From Methylobacterium gnaphalii (lineage in GTDB: Bacteria; Pseudomonadota; Alphaproteobacteria; Rhizobiales; Beijerinckiaceae): DNA of 64,000 bases. A model generated the notes under the pieces. It was not told where the DNA came from, did no database searches, and saw nothing but the letters and a program-made list of their open reading frames with translations. The position numbers and the translations under genes are program-made. This document shows positions 44,324-52,408 of the stretch, one piece after another (positions within the stretch are counted from its first letter, which is position 1; the number at the start of each line of letters is the position of its first letter). Location of the stretch: assembly GCF_007992215.1 (NCBI RefSeq), contig NZ_BJZV01000002.1, positions 62,001-126,000 of the forward strand. The letters run 5' to 3'.

Positions 44324-44860
44324 ATGACGATGAGATATGTCACGACGGCCGCGGTGGCGCTGCTGGCCACGGTGTCGTTCGCCGCTCAGGCCCATGGCCC
44401 GAGCCGACAGAAGGTGTCGGAACAGGTCGAGATTAACGCGCCGGCCGACAAGGTCTGGGCCGTGGTCGGCAATTTCCAGGATGGCAGCTGGATCCCGGTG
44501 GTCGAGAAGACCGAGGGCAAGGGCGGTAACGAGGTCAAGGCGACCCGCACGCTGACGCTCAAGGGCGGCGCCACGGTCGAGGAAGAGCTCGCCAAGTACG
44601 ATGCCGCCAAGAAGACCTTCATGTACCGGATCAACAAGGTCGACGTGAAGACGTTGCCGGTGAACGACTACTCTTCGACCATCGAGGTCGAGGATGAAGG
44701 CGGCAAGACCAAGGTTACCTGGAAGGGCGCCTTCTACCGCGGCTACATGAACAACGATCCGCCGCCCGAACTGAACGACGAAGCCTCCAAGAAGGCCGTG
44801 CTCGGTCTCTACCGCGCCAGCCTCGACAACCTGAAGGCCAAGGTCGAGAAGGGTTCGTGA
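44324..44860 (+). CDS. Exported SRPBCC (MxaD-like) protein, second of a tandem pair
   Basis: This 178-residue protein starts at ATG 44324 behind AAGGGAGAG. The signal peptide ends FAAQAHGP (about 23), followed by the same SRPBCC domain as the preceding gene (SEQVEINAPADKVWAVVGN, VTWKGAFYRGYMNNDPPPE, YRASLDNLKAKVEKGS). The ligand cavity of this fold usually binds hydrophobic small molecules; in MxaD relatives the partner is a methanol dehydrogenase component, which is context-based here. Its TGA overlaps the GTG start of the propeller gene, and a terminator-like hairpin follows inside that gene. Confidence 0.85.
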   Translation: MTMRYVTTAAVALLATVSFAAQAHGPSRQKVSEQVEINAPADKVWAVVGNFQDGSWIPVVEKTEGKGGNEVKATRTLTLKGGATVEEELAKYDAAKKTFMYRINKVDVKTLPVNDYSSTIEVEDEGGKTKVTWKGAFYRGYMNNDPPPELNDEASKKAVLGLYRASLDNLKAKVEKGS

Positions 44861-45843
44861 GGCGGCACGCCCACGGGCTGATGTCTTGGAAGGGCCGGCC
44901 TAAAGCCGGCCCTTTCTGTCTTGCCGCCCTGTTGCTGGCAGCGGTCGCGCCGTCCTCGGCGCAGGAGGCCTACGTCACCGCGCAGCTCGCGAACGAGGTC
45001 GCCGTCGTAGATCTCGGCGCGGGCAAGGTGATCGCCCACATCGCGGTCGATGGCGCGCCCGCCGGGATCGCCCTCTCGCCGGATCGCAAGACGGCCTATG
45101 TCACGCGGCCCGAGGGACAGTCGGTTGCGGTGATCGACCTCGACCAACGCCGGGTCACTGCGAGCGTCGCGGTGCATGGCGGCCCCCTCGGCATCGCTGT
45201 CAACCCGAAGACCGGCGCGGTCTACGTCGCCGATTGGTATGCGAGCCGCGTCGTCGTGCTGGAGCCCTCGGCTGATGGCCTGACGCAGACCGGGGAGATT
45301 GCCGTCGGTAAGTCGCCCTCCGGGCTCGCCGTCACGCCGGACGGCGGGACCCTGCTGGTGGCGAACCGGGAGGCGGATACGGTCTCGGTGGTCGATCTCG
45401 CTACGGCGAAGGAGGCGCACGTCGTCGCGGTGGGCCAGCATCCGTTCGGCCTGACGCTGTCGGCGGATGGCAGCCGAGCCTACACGGCCAATGTAACCTC
45501 GAACGACGTGTCCGTGATCGACGTGCCCGGCCACCGCGAGGTTGGCCGCATCGCGACGGGGGACAGGCCCTATGTGGTAGCGCTGGCCGGTGGTCGTGGA
45601 TTCGTCACCGACCAATATTCGAACAGTGTCACCGCCTTCACCCTCGCCGACCTCAAGCCGGCCGGCAGCCTCGACGTCGAGGACCACCCCGAGGGCATCG
45701 CTGCATCAAGGGATGGCAAGACGCTCTACGTCGCCAATTGGGGCGACAACACACTCAGCGTGATCGACGCCGCAACGCTGAAGGTGACCGGCAAGATCGC
45801 GGTGCCGGACGGTCCACGGGCTTTCGGCGACTTTTTGCGATAG
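44857..45843 (+). CDS. Exported YVTN beta-propeller protein
   Basis: This protein has 328 residues from GTG 44857, which overlaps the previous stop; ATG 44881 is an alternative and gives a compact signal peptide (to PSSAQEA). The mature protein is a seven-bladed YVTN/NHL-like propeller: AYVTAQLANEVAVVDLGAG, VAVIDLDQRRVTASV, VYVADWYASRVVVLEP, LLVANREADTVSVVDLATA, AYTANVTSNDVSVIDVPGH, LYVANWGDNTLSVIDAATL. It is similar to LutB and sits after the SRPBCC pair, suggesting a periplasmic accessory role in alcohol oxidation. Function is not established. Confidence 0.82.
   Translation: MRRHAHGLMSWKGRPKAGPFCLAALLLAAVAPSSAQEAYVTAQLANEVAVVDLGAGKVIAHIAVDGAPAGIALSPDRKTAYVTRPEGQSVAVIDLDQRRVTASVAVHGGPLGIAVNPKTGAVYVADWYASRVVVLEPSADGLTQTGEIAVGKSPSGLAVTPDGGTLLVANREADTVSVVDLATAKEAHVVAVGQHPFGLTLSADGSRAYTANVTSNDVSVIDVPGHREVGRIATGDRPYVVALAGGRGFVTDQYSNSVTAFTLADLKPAGSLDVEDHPEGIAASRDGKTLYVANWGDNTLSVIDAATLKVTGKIAVPDGPRAFGDFLR
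44887..44914 (+). terminator. Terminator-like hairpin inside the start of the propeller gene
   Basis: Stem AGGGCCGGC (44888-44896) pairs with GCCGGCCCT (44902-44910) around a five-base CTAAA loop, with TTTCT after the stem. It lies about 30 bases after the SRPBCC stop and within the signal-peptide codons of the propeller gene. It could attenuate read-through from the operon upstream. Confidence 0.6.
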
Positions 45844-45854
45844 CGCCGTGTCCT

Positions 45855-46031
45855 TCAATCCTCATCCGCCGGCGAGTTCAGGAGATCCTCCAGCTCGTCG
45901 ACCAGCCGATCGATCTGATCCTCGCTCGCCAGCACCTTGACGGTGTTGCCGTCAGCCGTGGCGAAGGCGAGTTCGATGGCCTCGCCGCTGCGGGCGGCCA
46001 GGATGCGGATGAGTTTCTTGGCAGCGCTCAT
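45855..46031 (-). CDS. Small hypothetical protein
   Basis: This 58-residue protein starts at ATG 46031 (MSAAKKLIRILAARSGEAIEL). It has a mixed alpha/beta appearance with an acidic tail (IDRLVDELEDLLNSPADED), and no signal or membrane segment. It is convergent with the propeller gene, 11 bases apart. Function is not recognised; small proteins of this pattern are common in Methylobacterium. Confidence 0.5.
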   Translation of the reverse strand: MSAAKKLIRILAARSGEAIELAFATADGNTVKVLASEDQIDRLVDELEDLLNSPADED

Positions 46032-46161
46032 GCGCGAGGCCCCTTTGGCGGATGTCTGACAATCGAGGCGGGTTCGCCGCGGGATGATATCCGCAAAGCA
46101 CAAGCGGAACCGTATTGTCGAGCCGGCGCTTTCTGGTGCTGTTCAACCGGATGCCGCCATC

Positions 46162-46746
46162 GTGATCCCTCGCAAATCCATACTCGCCCTCACCCTGCTG
46201 CTCGCAGCCTCGACTGCGCTGGCGCAAACCGAGGAGCCTCCCCCCGTTCCCACGCCCGCGCCCGTGCAGGAGGAGCCGGTTCCCGGTCCTCCGCCACCCT
46301 TGCCCGATCTGTCCGATCCGAATACGCGCAGCGCGGAGAGCCTGTCCGAGCCGGGGCCGCGTTCTACGATCCCGAAGGCGCTTCGCAGTTCCGGAACGAA
46401 GGCTGGCGGCCCAGCCAACGATCTCAATGCCGGCAGCGCGAACCAGGTACCGCAGCCGCGCAAAAATCTCGGCAACGTGCTGGCGGGCAAGGAACTGTTC
46501 CACGGCAACTATTGCGGCGCCGGCCAACGTGGCGAAGGCCTGCCGCCGACGGACCAGCTCGATGCCGCCTGCATGCGCCACGACGCCTGTTACGACGCCG
46601 CCGGCTACGCGTCCTGCGCCTGCGACCGGGTGCTGGCACGGGAGGCTGCAGCCGTCGCCGACCAGCCGGGCGTGACACCGGATGTCCGCGGCCAGGCGCT
46701 CAGCGTCGTCGAAGCCGCGGGAGTGCTGTCCTGCAAAACGCCGTAG
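46162..46746 (+). CDS. Exported phospholipase A2-fold protein
   Basis: This protein has about 194 residues from GTG 46162, chosen to give a normal signal peptide (SILALTLLLAASTALAQ); ATG 46084 is an in-frame alternative. A Pro-rich linker (TEEPPPVPTPAPVQEEPV) precedes a C-terminal domain with the phospholipase A2 hallmarks: a calcium-loop-like YCGAGQRG and the catalytic helix CMRHDACYD (His-Asp pair flanked by Cys), then ASCACDRVLAREAA. It is likely a small secreted or periplasmic PLA2-like enzyme, or a binding protein of that fold. It is convergent with the hydantoinase-like gene. Confidence 0.72.
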   Translation: MIPRKSILALTLLLAASTALAQTEEPPPVPTPAPVQEEPVPGPPPPLPDLSDPNTRSAESLSEPGPRSTIPKALRSSGTKAGGPANDLNAGSANQVPQPRKNLGNVLAGKELFHGNYCGAGQRGEGLPPTDQLDAACMRHDACYDAAGYASCACDRVLAREAAAVADQPGVTPDVRGQALSVVEAAGVLSCKTP

Positions 46747-46875
46747 GCGGAGCACCACCTACGGCCATGCAGCGCGTGCCGAGCGGTCTTTCGGCTGGGG
46801 GTAACCTCGTCGTCCGAGGACAGGAGAGGAAAGGTCGCCGCCTACACTGACGTCTTACGGGTTCGGCATGCCGCC

Positions 46876-47922
46876 TCAGGCGATCAGAGCTACCGCCACG
46901 GCCGGGCCGCAGGTCGAGACCCAATCGGCATCGCGATCGGTCAAACCATCGGCGATGACATCGGTGAAGGCGAGACAGCGGCGACCGAGCCGGTAGGCGA
47001 GACGCTCGGCCAGGAAGGCACCGGCGCCGCAGACGACGAGCGGCGCATCCTCCGGGAGGTCTGCCCGTGACAGGAGCATCGCGGCCGCGTCGTGGAGCGG
47101 ACGCAGCTGCGCCTCCGCGAACCACGCTGCCAATGCCCGCCATTGCGCGGACGATCCTTCCCCATGGTCTCGGCCGATGATCCGGGCAAGGCGCGTCTCC
47201 GATTCCGCGATGGATTTCCCCTTGAGATCGGCGCTGTGCTGCTGGTCGGCCCCTTCAGGCAGCTCTCCGAGCAGCCGGTAGATGTCGGCGGTGGTGGCAA
47301 AAGCCTCGGCCATCAAGGCGGTGCGCCGGCCGCGCCAGGGCGCATGCGTGGCAAGCGCCGGCAGCGCGGTCCGTACGACGCCGGAATAGACGAGTTCGCC
47401 CGTCTCCAGACGCTCGGCGTCGCTGTAGCCGGAGGCCGCGGGCCGTCCGTCGACAACCGGGATCAGATCGGAGGTGGTCGAGCCGATATCGACGAGGAGC
47501 GCGCTGCCGAGGTATCGCCCAACCAGGGCAGCGGTGGCGTGCCAGTTCGCGGAGGCGATGTCGGCGGCGTGACCCTCGGCGGCGTCCGGCGCGACGTAGC
47601 CGGCGCGGCCGGCATAGATCCGCACGGTGCCTTTCAGATTTGTGGCGGCCCAGGCTGCAAGCTGTGCGACGCCGTCGGTGCGGTCTCGGAAGCAATCGGT
47701 CAGCTCGCCGGTCATGGTGACGGCGTGATGGGCTCCCCCGCGCGCCCAATCGGGGAGTTGCGAGAAGGTCTCGTCGAGAGCCGGGATGCCGCGCCAGAGT
47801 TTGCACGGCGCCTGCACCGCCTCCCGCACCCGGCCGCCTTCGACGAGAGCCGCCTTGACATGCACCCCGCCGAGATCCCACCCCACCGTCGGAGCTAATG
47901 GGTCGTGCCGGGACTGGCTCAC
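46876..47922 (-). CDS. Hydantoinase/oxoprolinase-like H4MPT-linked C1 pathway protein
   Basis: This protein has 348 residues from GTG 47922. It has an ASKHA-type ATPase fold: TVGWDLGGVHVKAALV (phosphate-1 motif), SALLVDIGSTTSDLIPVV (phosphate-2) and APLVVCGAGAFLAERLAYRL (adenosine motif). This matches the uncharacterised family found with H4MPT-dependent C1 genes in methylotrophs and archaea. The role, probably in H4MPT or methylofuran synthesis, is not known. Its start is only 26 bases from the divergent HisA/HisF-like gene, so the promoters must overlap neighbouring coding sequence or one start is misplaced. Confidence 0.85.
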   Translation of the reverse strand: MSQSRHDPLAPTVGWDLGGVHVKAALVEGGRVREAVQAPCKLWRGIPALDETFSQLPDWARGGAHHAVTMTGELTDCFRDRTDGVAQLAAWAATNLKGTVRIYAGRAGYVAPDAAEGHAADIASANWHATAALVGRYLGSALLVDIGSTTSDLIPVVDGRPAASGYSDAERLETGELVYSGVVRTALPALATHAPWRGRRTALMAEAFATTADIYRLLGELPEGADQQHSADLKGKSIAESETRLARIIGRDHGEGSSAQWRALAAWFAEAQLRPLHDAAAMLLSRADLPEDAPLVVCGAGAFLAERLAYRLGRRCLAFTDVIADGLTDRDADWVSTCGPAVAVALIA

Positions 47923-47948
47923 GGGCGGCTCGCTGAAACGGTGGACGG

Positions 47949-48626
47949 ATGACGTTCCGGGTGATCCCGGTGATCGACTTGCGCGGCGGCCTCGTCGTGC
48001 GAGCGCGTGCGGGCGACCGCGACGCCTATGCCCCGATCCGTACCCCTTTGGCCAGCGGGTCGGCACCCGCAGACATCGCTCGCGGGTTGCTCGCGGCCTG
48101 TCCGGCGGAGGTTCTCTACGTCGCCGATCTCGATGCCATCGTGGACCATAGCGCGCCCGACCTCACGAGCCTGCGTGCGATCCAGGCGGCCTGCCCCACC
48201 GCGTGGCTCTGGCTCGACGCGGGGTTTTCGTCGATGCCGGCCGTCGGGGCCTTTCTCGCCGAAGGTCTCGGGCGGCCGGTGCTCGGGAGCGAGAGTCAGG
48301 TCGATTCAGGTCTTGTCCGCGCGCTCGGCGACCGTGCGGTACTCTCCCTCGACAGCCGGCGCGGCGAAATGCTGGGGCCGCGTGAACTGCACGACGACCC
48401 ATCGTGCTGGCCCCGCGACATCATCGTGATGAGCTTGGCGAGCGTTGGAGCCGGTAGCGGGCCCGATGTCGCAGCGCTCACCCGGGTCATAAGCGCAGCG
48501 GGCGGCTCGGCGGTCTATGCGGCCGGCGGCGTGCGCGGGCCGGAGGATATCGAGACTCTGCAGTCGCTCGGCGCTGCGGGGGCGCTCGTCGCCTCGGCGA
48601 TCCATGACGGCCGTCTGCGCGGTTGA
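47949..48626 (+). CDS. HisA/HisF-related TIM-barrel protein of the C1-cofactor cluster
   Basis: This 225-residue protein has the HisA/HisF half-barrel pattern: VIPVIDLRGGLVVRARAGDR at the N-terminus (phosphate and Asp region), LYVADLDAIVDH, AVLSLDSRRGEML and SAVYAAGGVRGPEDI. It belongs to the HisA/HisF-like subfamily that travels with H4MPT genes, not to histidine biosynthesis: no other his genes are present and the substrate-binding loops differ. It is proposed to act in cofactor synthesis, but no reaction is assigned. It is divergent from the hydantoinase-like gene. Confidence 0.82.
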   Translation: MTFRVIPVIDLRGGLVVRARAGDRDAYAPIRTPLASGSAPADIARGLLAACPAEVLYVADLDAIVDHSAPDLTSLRAIQAACPTAWLWLDAGFSSMPAVGAFLAEGLGRPVLGSESQVDSGLVRALGDRAVLSLDSRRGEMLGPRELHDDPSCWPRDIIVMSLASVGAGSGPDVAALTRVISAAGGSAVYAAGGVRGPEDIETLQSLGAAGALVASAIHDGRLRG

Positions 48627-48636
48627 CGGTGCGAGT

Positions 48637-49596
48637 TCAGGGACGACCAGCGAGCACGTTCTCGAAATAAGCGATCGTCCGCATCAGCCCCTCGCGGAGG
48701 GCGACCCGCGGCTCCCATCCGAGCACCTTCCTCGCCATGCCGATATCCGGCCGCCGCTGGCGCGGATCATCCGGCGGGAGCGGATGGTAGACGAGCTTCG
48801 ACGCTGAGCCGGTAAGATCGATGATCGTGTCGGCAAGCTCGCGGATCGTGCTCTCGACCGGATTGCCGATATTGATCGGACCTGTGACGTCCGGACCGGT
48901 TCCCATCATCCGGACCATGCCTTCGACCAGATCGTCGACGTAGCAGAACGATCGGGTCTGCTCGCCATTGCCGTAGAGAGTGATGTCCTCGGCCCGGAGC
49001 GCTTGCATGATCAGGTTCGAGACCACGCGGCCATCGTTGGGGTGCATGCGAGGGCCGAAGGTGTTGAAGATCCGTATGACCTTCGTCTCGAGCTGGTGTT
49101 GCCGGCGATAGTCGAAGAACAACGTCTCGGCGCAGCGCTTGCCTTCGTCGTAGCAGGAGCGGAAGCCGATCGGGTTGACGTTGCCCCAGTATCCTTCCGT
49201 CTGCGGATGGATCTCCGGATCGCCATAGACCTCTGAGGTCGAGGCCTGCAGGATTCTCGCTCTGAGCCGCTTGGCGAGGCCGAGCATGTTGATCGCGCCG
49301 ATGACGCTGGTCTTCGTGGTTTGAACCGGGTCGTGCTGGTAGTGCACCGGCGAGGCCGGGCAGGCGAGATTGTAGATCTCGTCGACCTCCACGTAGAGCG
49401 GGAAGGTCACGTCGTGGCGCAACAGCTCGAAATGCGGGTCGCCCAGCAAATGGACGACATTGCGCCGTGTTCCGGTGAAGAAGTTGTCGACGCAGAGCAC
49501 GTCGTGCCCCTCAGCGAGCAGGCGCTCGCAGAGATGCGATCCGAGGAAGCCGGCGCCCCCCGTTACCAGGATCCGCTTGGCGCCCTCGTCACGCAT
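48637..49596 (-). CDS. UDP-glucuronic acid decarboxylase (UDP-xylose synthase)
   Basis: This 319-residue short-chain dehydrogenase-fold enzyme has the NAD-binding [14 protein letters not shown], the catalytic [10 protein letters not shown], the YxxxK motif in [11 protein letters not shown] (Tyr-Asp-Glu-Gly-Lys), and downstream [19 protein letters not shown], the pattern of UDP-xylose synthases. It converts UDP-glucuronate to UDP-xylose in the cytoplasm. It is the only nucleotide-sugar gene in the C1 island, placed between the HisA/HisF-like gene and fae. A glycan role unrelated to C1 metabolism is as likely as a cofactor role. Confidence 0.9.
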   Translation of the reverse strand: MRDEGAKRILVTGGAGFLGSHLCERLLAEGHDVLCVDNFFTGTRRNVVHLLGDPHFELLRHDVTFPLYVEVDEIYNLACPASPVHYQHDPVQTTKTSVIGAINMLGLAKRLRARILQASTSEVYGDPEIHPQTEGYWGNVNPIGFRSCYDEGKRCAETLFFDYRRQHQLETKVIRIFNTFGPRMHPNDGRVVSNLIMQALRAEDITLYGNGEQTRSFCYVDDLVEGMVRMMGTGPDVTGPINIGNPVESTIRELADTIIDLTGSASKLVYHPLPPDDPRQRRPDIGMARKVLGWEPRVALREGLMRTIAYFENVLAGRP

Positions 49597-49642
49597 TCCG
49601 CTTTTTCCCCGTCACCATATCGGCGCTCAAGCCTCTGAGCCC

Positions 49643-49671
49643 AAAAAGAAAGGGACGGCTTTCGCCGTCCC
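49643..49671 (-). terminator. Rho-independent terminator of fae
   Basis: Arms GGGACGGC (49652-49659) and GCCGTCCC (49664-49671) with a four-base loop. On the minus strand it is followed by TTTCTTTTT (49651-49643). It lies about 95 bases after the fae stop. Confidence 0.85.
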
Positions 49672-49766
49672 GATCTGCATCAGCGTCCAAGGAAGATGGA
49701 GGCCAGTCGCTGGAGCAGGCCCCGCGGTGCGGGCGGAGGCTCGCTCTGCCCAGGACTGTCCCCAAT

Positions 49767-50279
49767 CTAAGCGTTGGCTGCGAAGGGGTGCTGCGCGGAG
49801 TTACGCTGCTCGGTCACGGTCGCAGCCTTCGGCTCGCCGTTCACGGCGCGCTGAATCGACAGCTTGGTGGCCTCGTAGTTGTACTTCTGGATCTTGGCGT
49901 CGTCGGCCGCTTCCCAGTGGATGAACACGCCGACCAGGATGAACAGGTCGTCGGCCTCAGACGCCGGGATGATGCCTTCGGCAACCGCGTCCTGGACGGC
50001 CTTAGCGACACCGTGCTGGGCAGGGCCAAACATCTGGACGGCCTGACGGGCGTCGTTGATGGTGACCTTGTTGAACATCAGGGTGTTGGGCTTGCACGGC
50101 AGGTTCGGCGCGATGACCGCGAGCAGGCTGGTGAAGCCGTGCTTGTTGTTCACGAGGCCGTTGCAGAAAGCCGTCTCGGCCGGCGAACCGCGGGGTCCGA
50201 TGATGAGGTCGATGTGAGCGACTTCGTTGCCGTCGCCGACGAGTGCTTCGCCGACCTGAACTTTGTTGATCGTTGCCAT
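49767..50279 (-). CDS. fae: Formaldehyde-activating enzyme
   Basis: This 170-residue cytoplasmic enzyme joins formaldehyde to H4MPT to give methylene-H4MPT, detoxifying formaldehyde from methanol oxidation. The sequence closely follows the Methylorubrum Fae I remember: [20 protein letters not shown] (with the conserved His at residue 22), [49 protein letters not shown] and [18 protein letters not shown]. Start ATG 50279 has AGGGAGAA upstream. It has its own long leader and terminator, consistent with the very high expression known for Fae. Confidence 0.98.
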   Translation of the reverse strand: MATINKVQVGEALVGDGNEVAHIDLIIGPRGSPAETAFCNGLVNNKHGFTSLLAVIAPNLPCKPNTLMFNKVTINDARQAVQMFGPAQHGVAKAVQDAVAEGIIPASEADDLFILVGVFIHWEAADDAKIQKYNYEATKLSIQRAVNGEPKAATVTEQRNSAQHPFAANA

Positions 50280-50636
50280 TCGGGATTCTCCCTGGATTTC
50301 CTCGGAGAAAGGCCGCCCTCTCCTAGAAGATGCGGCCAAAGCCATCCTTGTTGTCGGTGCTCGATGAGGAGCCGAGCCGGTTAGCCCGGACAGCGGCGCG
50401 GACCCTACAGCGGGCCATTTGCCGGAACAACCCGGGCAAGGCCCTGAGATGGGTAATTTTTCGGGTCCCCGCGATGAGGCCTCTGCAAGAGTCCGCTTTC
50501 GGACCACGGCTCGGTCGGCGGGCCCCGACCAGACTGCGAAACGTGGAACGGTTTTTCATTGCGATCCTGCTCTCACTCTTTGGATTGATTATGTTTTCTG
50601 CGGTTTTGACCGGTGCGGTCGAAAACGCAGCATGAT
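50280..50636 (-). other. Intergenic region: fae leader plus dispersed repeat
   Basis: These 357 bases contain no convincing gene; frames such as 50330-50635 plus cross the repeat and look spurious. The half nearer fae (to about 50530) should hold the fae promoter. I could not resolve a -35/-10 pair with confidence. The distal part is the repeat copy described at 50531-50640. Confidence 0.55.
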
Positions 50637-50640
50637 CTAA
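50531..50640. repeat. Dispersed intergenic repeat, copy B
   Basis: Diverged copy of the element at 38009-38127, aligned over its whole length (CTGCGAAA, ACGGTTTTTC, CCTGCTCT, ACTCTTTG, ATGTTTT, CATGATCTA). The long stem of copy A is mostly lost. It ends at the stop codon of the CitG/MdcB-like gene, whose TAG lies inside the terminal GATCTA. Confidence 0.75.
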
Positions 50641-51482
50641 CCGCGCGCCCTCAGGATCGCGTCGGCGAAGAGGGTTCCGACCGTAAAATCGGCGCTGGTT
50701 CCCGGGTTGAGCCCCGCGTCCTTCAGCAGCCGGTCATGGGCGAGCAGCGCCGCGACCGGCTCGGTTCGCAGGTCGATCCGGCCGAGCGCCGCCGCGGCCT
50801 CCTGCCGGACCCGTTCCGCCTTGTCGGCCCCGTATTTGCGGGCGATGTGGCTGTCAGGGACGCTCGTCAGAAACGCGAGATGGACGGCCGTCGTCGTCCA
50901 CGGTGCGGTCAAGCCCTGCCGTCGTGCCGCTGTGAGGGCAGGCAGTCCGATCTCGAAGACGTCCTCGAAGCCGGTGACGTAGGCGCGGGCGATGCGGTCC
51001 CGGGCTGCGGCTTCCGCCATGGCGGAGCCGAGCGTCACGGCCGGACCATCCGTGGTGACATCGTGACGCTCGGCTTGGCCGAGGCCGCCGGGATTGGCGC
51101 GCCGGATTGCAGCAAAAACTTGCGCGCCGTCGCTCTCATCGAGGGTGTCGAGCGCTAGCCCGAGATTGACCCCCAGCGAGCCTTCCTCCTCGGCCGCTAA
51201 CGCGAGCGGAGCGCAGAGCAACAAGATACCGAGATTCGTATTCTGTCCGACCGCCGACATCGTCGCCTCGACGCCGCCGTGAACCCTCTCACCGATCCGT
51301 GCGCCGGCTCGAGCCAGATGCGGCGCGGAGACCTCGGCGCTGGTGAGGAAGTCTGCCACCTCCATCCGATGGCCGGGGGCGTAGGCGTGGACATTGCCGA
51401 CCTTGAGGGCATCGAGCTCGGCGAGGCAGGCGGCACGATAGAGATCAGCGACCATCGCCGACGAGAGGGCGGCGCCGCTCAA
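50637..51482 (-). CDS. CitG/MdcB-like triphosphoribosyl-dephospho-CoA synthase family protein
   Basis: This 281-residue protein has family motifs DLYRAACLAELDALKVGNVH near the N-terminus, a central AVGQNTNLGILLLCAPLALA and GADKAERVRQEAA near residues 215-230. CitG/MdcB enzymes build a triphosphoribosyl-dephospho-CoA prosthetic group, but no citrate or malonate decarboxylase genes are present. In methylotrophs and methanogens, members of this family sit with H4MPT genes, so it may carry out a phosphoribosyl step in cofactor synthesis (inference). It overlaps the RimK-like gene by four bases. Confidence 0.85.
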   Translation of the reverse strand: MSGAALSSAMVADLYRAACLAELDALKVGNVHAYAPGHRMEVADFLTSAEVSAPHLARAGARIGERVHGGVEATMSAVGQNTNLGILLLCAPLALAAEEEGSLGVNLGLALDTLDESDGAQVFAAIRRANPGGLGQAERHDVTTDGPAVTLGSAMAEAAARDRIARAYVTGFEDVFEIGLPALTAARRQGLTAPWTTTAVHLAFLTSVPDSHIARKYGADKAERVRQEAAAALGRIDLRTEPVAALLAHDRLLKDAGLNPGTSADFTVGTLFADAILRARG

Positions 51483-52393
51483 GCCTGCGCCACCACCAGT
51501 CGCGGCGGCCGTGCCGTCCGCACCGCACCGAGAAATCCACGCACGACGCTCGCCGCGATGTCGACCTCGGTCACCTGCTGCAGGCCCGACCAGGCCGGCA
51601 TCGAGTTGACTTCGAGCACCAGGAACCCGCCCTCCCCGTCCTCGACGAGGTCGACGCCGGTATAATCGACGCCGATCGAGGCCGCCGCGGCCTCTGCCAG
51701 CTCTGCGGCCCGGGCCGGCACGTCCCAGGAGAAAGGCCGGCCCCCGCGATGGACGTTGGTGATCCAGCCGTCGCCCTCGCGGATCATGCCGGCGATGGCG
51801 CGCCCCTCGCAGACGAAGACCCGGTAGTCGCGCCAGAGCCCGTCGCGGCGCGGTACGTAGCGCTGCAGATAGTAGACGCGGTTGACCGCTTCTTCCGGCG
51901 GTAATTCCTCAGGGCGCTCGATCAGCATCAGCCCCTCGCCCTGCGAGCCGAACAGCGGCTTCAGCACGATTGGTCGGCCGGGCCGAGCCTCGCGGGCTAT
52001 CAGCTCGGCCGCCGCCTCGCGCTTCGAGAAGACGAAGGTGTCGGGCGTCGGCAGGCCAGCGCGGGCAACGGCGAGGCTGGTCGCCGCCTTGTCGACCGAG
52101 CGCTCGATCGCGCTCGGCGAGTTCCAGACGGTGACGCCCGCGGAGACCAGGGCGTGCAGCACGCCGAGCCGCATCGTCGTCGCCTCGAAGGTGCCGCCCG
52201 CGATGGTCCTGAGCAGCACGCCGTCGGGCAGGCCGTCCTCGAAGCCCGGCACGCGCAGCGGCTCGCCGCTGCCAGTGACAATCGCAACGTCGGCGAGCGA
52301 GAACAGCACCGGCTCGATCCCGAAAGATTCGAGGGCGCTGCGCAGCCGCGCCTTGTGCCAATTGCCGTTATCGGCGGCGAGCCCGATCCGCAT
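51479..52393 (-). CDS. RimK-like ATP-grasp ligase, MptN-type
   Basis: This 304-residue ATP-grasp enzyme has NSPSAIERSVDKAATSLAVA, the nucleotide-binding RPIVLKPLFGSQGEGLMLI, and Mg-binding carboxylates near VDLVEDGEGGFLVLEVNSMP (Glu and Asn). The family includes MptN, which adds glutamate to H4MPT in methanogens. It is placed between mch and the CitG-like gene, so an amino-acid ligation in H4MPT or methylofuran synthesis is likely. The substrate is not proven. Its ATG lies 15 bases after the mch stop. Confidence 0.85.
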   Translation of the reverse strand: MRIGLAADNGNWHKARLRSALESFGIEPVLFSLADVAIVTGSGEPLRVPGFEDGLPDGVLLRTIAGGTFEATTMRLGVLHALVSAGVTVWNSPSAIERSVDKAATSLAVARAGLPTPDTFVFSKREAAAELIAREARPGRPIVLKPLFGSQGEGLMLIERPEELPPEEAVNRVYYLQRYVPRRDGLWRDYRVFVCEGRAIAGMIREGDGWITNVHRGGRPFSWDVPARAAELAEAAAASIGVDYTGVDLVEDGEGGFLVLEVNSMPAWSGLQQVTEVDIAASVVRGFLGAVRTARPPRLVVAQA

Positions 52394-52408
52394 GTGCTTT
52401 TTGATGGC

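Noticed and set aside
50330..50635. Plus-strand frame ending in a hydrophobic segment upstream of fae
   Set aside because: The hydrophobic end is encoded by the dispersed repeat (50531-50640); a related repeat at 38009 has no equivalent frame.
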